The notes below the pieces were generated by a model. The model did no database searches. It was not told the DNA's origin and saw only the letters and a list, made by a program, of their open reading frames with translations. From RGIG3528 sp964653855 (GTDB lineage Bacteria > Bacillota > Clostridia > Lachnospirales > Lachnospiraceae): a DNA stretch of 8,793 bases. Below, in pieces: positions 5,792-8,793 of the stretch. The stretch spans positions 1-8,793 of the forward strand of contig CAZZFV010000062.1 in the NCBI GenBank assembly GCA_964653855.1. The letters run 5' to 3'. Position numbers and translations under genes: made by a program. Numbering within the stretch: the stretch's first letter is position 1; each line of letters begins with the position of its first letter.

Positions 5792-7084
5792 ATGAACAGA
5801 ACTTTTGAAGTAAACAAGGCGGGACACTTGGTACTCGGCGGCGTTGACACGGTTGAACTTGCGCATGAATATGGGACTCCTTTGTATGTTATGGAGGAAG
5901 ACAAAATTTTATCCGCCATGCGGGAGTATAAAAATTCGATAGACAGGTTTTATAACGGAAACGGACTGATTTATTATGCTTCAAAGGCCTTTTCGTGTAA
6001 GGAAATATACAGAATTGCGATGAGAGAGGGCTTGGGTGCCGACGTTGTGTCGGGTGGCGAACTTTATACGGCGCTTTCCGTGGGATTTCCGGCAGAAAAA
6101 ATCTGCTTTCACGGAAACAATAAAACGCGCGATGAGCTTACTTTTGCCGTAAAGGAAAATGTAGGCAGGATTGTCGTCGACAATATCGAAGAACTTGAAA
6201 ATTTGTCCGTAATAGCAAATGAGTTTAAAAAGGATGTTTCTGTTTTACTGAGAATAAAGCCCGGTGTTGACGCACATACGCATTCGTTTATAATGACGGG
6301 GCAAATCGACTCGAAGTTCGGATTTGCGCTTGAAAACGGTGAAGCGATTGATGCCGTAAAAAAAGTGGTTGCGTCCGAAAATATAACTTTTAAAGGACTT
6401 CATTGCCATATCGGATCTCAAATACATGAGCTTTTGCCTTTTGTCGAAACGGCAAAAATCATGATGAATTTTATTAAGAAAATAAAGAATGAGACAGGAG
6501 TAGAAACGGATGAATTGAACCTTGGAGGCGGATACGGAATAAATTATACGGACGAGGACGCAAGAATCGAGTATCCCGCATATATGGAAGCGGTTTCCAA
6601 AACTCTTAAGGAGTGTGCGGAAAGTCTTAAAGTAAAACTTCCTTTTATCATGATGGAGCCCGGCCGCAGTATTGTGGGAGAAGCGGGAACAACGCTTTAT
6701 ACAATCGGCTCCGTAAAGGAAATAAAGGATGTGAGAACATATGTGTCCGTTGACGGCGGAATGCAAGATAATCCACGTTACATTCTTTACGGCGCAAAGT
6801 ATGATTTTCTTATAGCAAATAAAGCATGTGAATCTCGGAATATGGTTGTCACCGTTGCCGGCAAATGCTGCGAAAGCGGAGATTTGCTCGGTGAAAACGT
6901 AAAAATCGCAAAATGTGCCGCCGGAGACATATGCGCCGTATTTTCAACAGGAGCCTACAACTATTCCATGGCATCAAACTACAACCGTAACATCATACCG
7001 CCGGTGATTTTTGTGAAAGACGGTAAGGCGAGAGTTGTTGTAAAAAGACAGACATACGAGTATGTTTGTGAGAACGATATTTAA
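5792..7084 (+). CDS. lysA: Diaminopimelate decarboxylase LysA
   Basis: LysA is a cytoplasmic PLP-dependent fold-III decarboxylase that converts meso-diaminopimelate to L-lysine and CO2, the last step of lysine synthesis. It competes with peptidoglycan synthesis for diaminopimelate. The 430 residues match the family length. Visible motifs are YYASKAFSC (61-69) with PLP-binding K65, HCHIGSQ (204-210), the phosphate-binding GGGYG (245-249), EPGRS (289-293), CESGD (360-364) with the partner-subunit Cys C360, and GAYNYSMASNYN (387-398) with Y389. All expected active-site residues seem present, and CESGD plus EPGRS favour diaminopimelate decarboxylase over ornithine or arginine decarboxylases. The gene seems monocistronic: its own promoter and leader lie upstream and a strong terminator follows 33 nt after the stop. 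The leader terminator suggests control by premature termination. Confidence 0.95.
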   Translation: MNRTFEVNKAGHLVLGGVDTVELAHEYGTPLYVMEEDKILSAMREYKNSIDRFYNGNGLIYYASKAFSCKEIYRIAMREGLGADVVSGGELYTALSVGFPAEKICFHGNNKTRDELTFAVKENVGRIVVDNIEELENLSVIANEFKKDVSVLLRIKPGVDAHTHSFIMTGQIDSKFGFALENGEAIDAVKKVVASENITFKGLHCHIGSQIHELLPFVETAKIMMNFIKKIKNETGVETDELNLGGGYGINYTDEDARIEYPAYMEAVSKTLKECAESLKVKLPFIMMEPGRSIVGEAGTTLYTIGSVKEIKDVRTYVSVDGGMQDNPRYILYGAKYDFLIANKACESRNMVVTVAGKCCESGDLLGENVKIAKCAAGDICAVFSTGAYNYSMASNYNRNIIPPVIFVKDGKARVVVKRQTYEYVCENDI

Positions 7085-7112
7085 ATTGAGAATGACACAA
7101 ACGAAATGATAC

Positions 7113-7155
7113 AAAAAACGGGCATCGAAAAAATTCGGTGCCCGTTGTGTTTTTT
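7113..7155. terminator. Bidirectional intrinsic terminator between lysA and alaX
   Basis: A 12-bp stem joins 7118-7129 (ACGGGCATCGAA) to 7134-7145 (TTCGGTGCCCGT), with one T-G wobble and an AAAA loop. On the plus strand it is followed by a T-run at 7150-7155 for lysA. Six A at 7113-7118 give a U-run on the minus strand for the convergent AlaX-like gene, whose stop lies 45 bases away at 7200-7202. Confidence 0.92.
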
Positions 7156-7199
7156 GAATGTTTTTATATGGCGCATGGCTTCTGATGCGGTCGTGCCGC

Positions 7200-8357
7200 T
7201 TATTTTAATATTTCTTCGATTTCTTTTTTTGTCGCTTTTACGCTTCCCTGTATCATTTGCGCTTTTCCGCCGCCGTGTGCGCCGAGTGAATTTAACTTCT
7301 TTTGTATTTCTGTCAAGTCACCCGACTTGCATCCGATTATGTAATTGTAGCCCGTTTCGTCGTCCCCGGAAAAAAATGCGGAGAAGCCGGGGCGCACTGT
7401 AACAAGCGAATTTACAACGTTTCTCATTATGAAGGAATCCGTTTTTTCTTTAAACAAAATTATGTTTTCATGAGTTTCCGGTATATCCTTTACTTCGTTC
7501 ATGATAAGTTCGTATTTGAGCGCGGCAACGCTTGAACGAAGCGTACTTATTTCGTCTTTCATTTTTTCGATGTTTGTTACAACGTTTTCACGGCCCGTTG
7601 TGAGAGAATCCGTGATTTCGGATACAAGATCAAGAGACTCGTTAAAGTATTTGAGGGCACGTTCACCGCATAAAATATGAAGTCTTATTCCGCCTTTGTA
7701 ATTTTGGAATCCTATGACCTTCAACATTCCTATTTCGCCGGTGCGTTTTACGTGAGGAGCACAGCATGCGCATGTGTCATATCCGGGAATCGTGACTATA
7801 CGTATGGGCCCCGATAACTCCTTCTTACTTCTGTAGTCTATGCTTTTTAATTCTTCAGCTGTAGGATAATAAGCTTTTATCTCAACATTTTCCCATATGG
7901 CGCGGTTTACGAGATATTCGACTTGAACTATTTCCTCTTTACTCAAAACCCCGTCGTAATCCATCGTCACGGAATTGTCGCTTAAGTGAAAGCCGACATT
8001 GTTGAATCCGAACTTTGAATTTACGATTCCGGAAAATATGTGTTCGCCGGAATGCTGCTGCATGTTGCTGTAGCGGTGGTGAAAATCGATTTTTCCGTGA
8101 ACCTTTAATCCTACGGGGAGAGAGTTTGTTACATAGTGCGTGATGACGGAAGAAGAAATTTGCACATATAAAACGTCTGCGTCGCCGAGCACTCCTAAGT
8201 CCGGCGACTGACCGCCTTCTTCGGGGAAAAAGAGGGTTTGGTCGAGGACTACTTTAAATATGTCGCGCCCTTTATATGTGCCGGGCTCCGATGAGAGGAC
8301 GAATGCGTCAAACTCCGTCATGTATGCGTCTGAATCGTATAACTTTATTGTTTCCAT
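7200..8357 (-). CDS. AlaX-type alanyl-tRNA editing protein (long form with DHHA1 domain)
   Basis: Free-standing relatives of the AlaRS editing domain hydrolyse mischarged Ser- or Gly-tRNA(Ala) in trans. At 385 residues this is a long-form AlaX. It shows FFPEEGGQ (43-50), the zinc/catalytic HxxxH in QQHSGEH (H102, H106) and CxxxH in CCAPH (C198, H202), a basic connecting segment, a helical or coiled region at about 235-290, and a C-terminal DHHA1-like domain with GAHGGGKAQMIQGS (359-372). No aminoacylation domain is present. The ATG at 8357 is preferred because METIKLYDSDAY resembles family N-termini; an in-frame TTG at 8372 would add five residues. Neither start has a strong ribosome binding site. 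The gene follows the HAD phosphatase gene on the minus strand with a 23-nt gap (8 nt if TTG is used), so translation may be coupled. It ends facing the shared terminator. Confidence 0.9.
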   Translation of the reverse strand: METIKLYDSDAYMTEFDAFVLSSEPGTYKGRDIFKVVLDQTLFFPEEGGQSPDLGVLGDADVLYVQISSSVITHYVTNSLPVGLKVHGKIDFHHRYSNMQQHSGEHIFSGIVNSKFGFNNVGFHLSDNSVTMDYDGVLSKEEIVQVEYLVNRAIWENVEIKAYYPTAEELKSIDYRSKKELSGPIRIVTIPGYDTCACCAPHVKRTGEIGMLKVIGFQNYKGGIRLHILCGERALKYFNESLDLVSEITDSLTTGRENVVTNIEKMKDEISTLRSSVAALKYELIMNEVKDIPETHENIILFKEKTDSFIMRNVVNSLVTVRPGFSAFFSGDDETGYNYIIGCKSGDLTEIQKKLNSLGAHGGGKAQMIQGSVKATKKEIEEILK

Positions 8358-8380
8358 TTGTGTTACCGTCAATTAAAATG

Positions 8381-8793
8381 TCAAAATTTCTCAAGTTCAC
8401 CGATATTGTGAATCGCGGCATAAGGTGCCTTTACCGTTCCGAATCCGTAAGCGGCATGGATAATCGGAACCTGTGCCGCATCGCACGCGTCCGCATCCAT
8501 TTGGGTGTCACCCACATATACGGGTTTTTTTAGAGAATTTCGCGATACGATAAGGCGTATGTTTTCGGCTTTTAAGAGCCCCTTATCTCCGTAGCACGCA
8601 AAATCCTTCACATAATCCGTGATTCCCGTTTTTTTCATCATGAGTTCGATATAGCCGCTTTGGCAATTGCTCACGATAAAGAGGGGGCGGGATTGTGAGA
8701 GTGCTTTAAATGTTTCTTTTACTCCAGGATAAACCGTGCCGCCGGTTTCAAGTAAGTATTCGTGCTCGTATTTATAGCAAAGCGGCTTAAACT
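8381..8793 (-). CDS. HAD-superfamily phosphatase, phosphoglycolate-phosphatase-like (5'-truncated by window edge)
   Basis: Only the C-terminal 136 residues are visible; the frame remains open at the right edge, and the GTG at 8674 is an internal Val codon of FIVSN, not a start. HAD hydrolases remove phosphate from small phosphometabolites through an aspartyl-phosphate intermediate. Visible motifs are TVYPGVKETFKAL (cap-to-core junction), motif II FIVSN (S41-N42), the motif III Lys in GLLKAENI (about K74), and motif IV YVGDTQMDADAC (D95, D99), then HAAYGFG near the end. Motif I (DxDGT) and the cap lie off the window. The substrate cannot be assigned; Gph/PgmB-like is the closest description. 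It is the upstream gene of a probable two-gene operon with the AlaX protein. Confidence 0.88.
   Translation of the reverse strand, partial: FKPLCYKYEHEYLLETGGTVYPGVKETFKALSQSRPLFIVSNCQSGYIELMMKKTGITDYVKDFACYGDKGLLKAENIRLIVSRNSLKKPVYVGDTQMDADACDAAQVPIIHAAYGFGTVKAPYAAIHNIGELEKF

Noticed and set aside
6245..6766. 173-codon minus-strand ORF inside lysA
   Set aside because: Fully antisense to well-conserved LysA motifs, with Cys/His/Phe-rich composition and no family resemblance.

Overview
The window looks like chromosomal DNA from a low-to-moderate-GC Firmicute (Bacillota), most likely a gut or rumen Clostridia/Lachnospiraceae-type organism. This is inferred from AT-rich intergenic DNA, AGAGG/AAAGAGG ribosome binding sites, consensus sigma-A promoter elements, U-tailed intrinsic terminators, a pectin-type GH28 enzyme, and a secreted Cys-peptidase/Ig-like protein with PT-rich linkers. 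No mobile element, CRISPR array, tRNA or rRNA was seen.

Layout, left to right. (1) The 3' nine-tenths or so of sbcC, the ATPase/coiled-coil subunit of the SbcCD nuclease, cut by the left edge and closed by a strong intrinsic terminator (2501-2535). (2) A GH28 (polygalacturonase-type) enzyme without a signal peptide, with altered residues around the active site. (3) A secreted multi-domain protein: signal peptide, C39-like cysteine peptidase domain, Big_2 Ig-like domain, PT linker, and a C-terminal domain I do not recognise. Its promoter region carries TGAC half-sites stepped exactly 11 bp apart, like a Pho-box-type response-regulator operator. (4) lysA (diaminopimelate decarboxylase), behind a consensus promoter (TTGACA-N18-TATAAT) and a leader of about 200 nt. 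(5) A bidirectional terminator (7113-7155) separating lysA from a convergent minus-strand pair: an AlaX-type alanyl-tRNA editing protein and, upstream of it, a HAD-family phosphatase cut by the right edge.

The genes do not form one pathway. sbcC is DNA repair, GH28 is pectin-oligosaccharide use, the C39 protein is a surface or secreted function, lysA is lysine/peptidoglycan precursor synthesis, and AlaX/HAD is translation quality control plus small-molecule dephosphorylation.

The most interesting element is the lysA leader. A strong intrinsic terminator sits between a consensus promoter and the lysA ribosome binding site. An upstream hairpin presents an 8-nt segment that perfectly complements the terminator's 3' arm, better than the terminator's own 5' arm over those bases. 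This is the layout of a transcription attenuator, yet I see neither lysine-riboswitch nor T-box consensus blocks in it.
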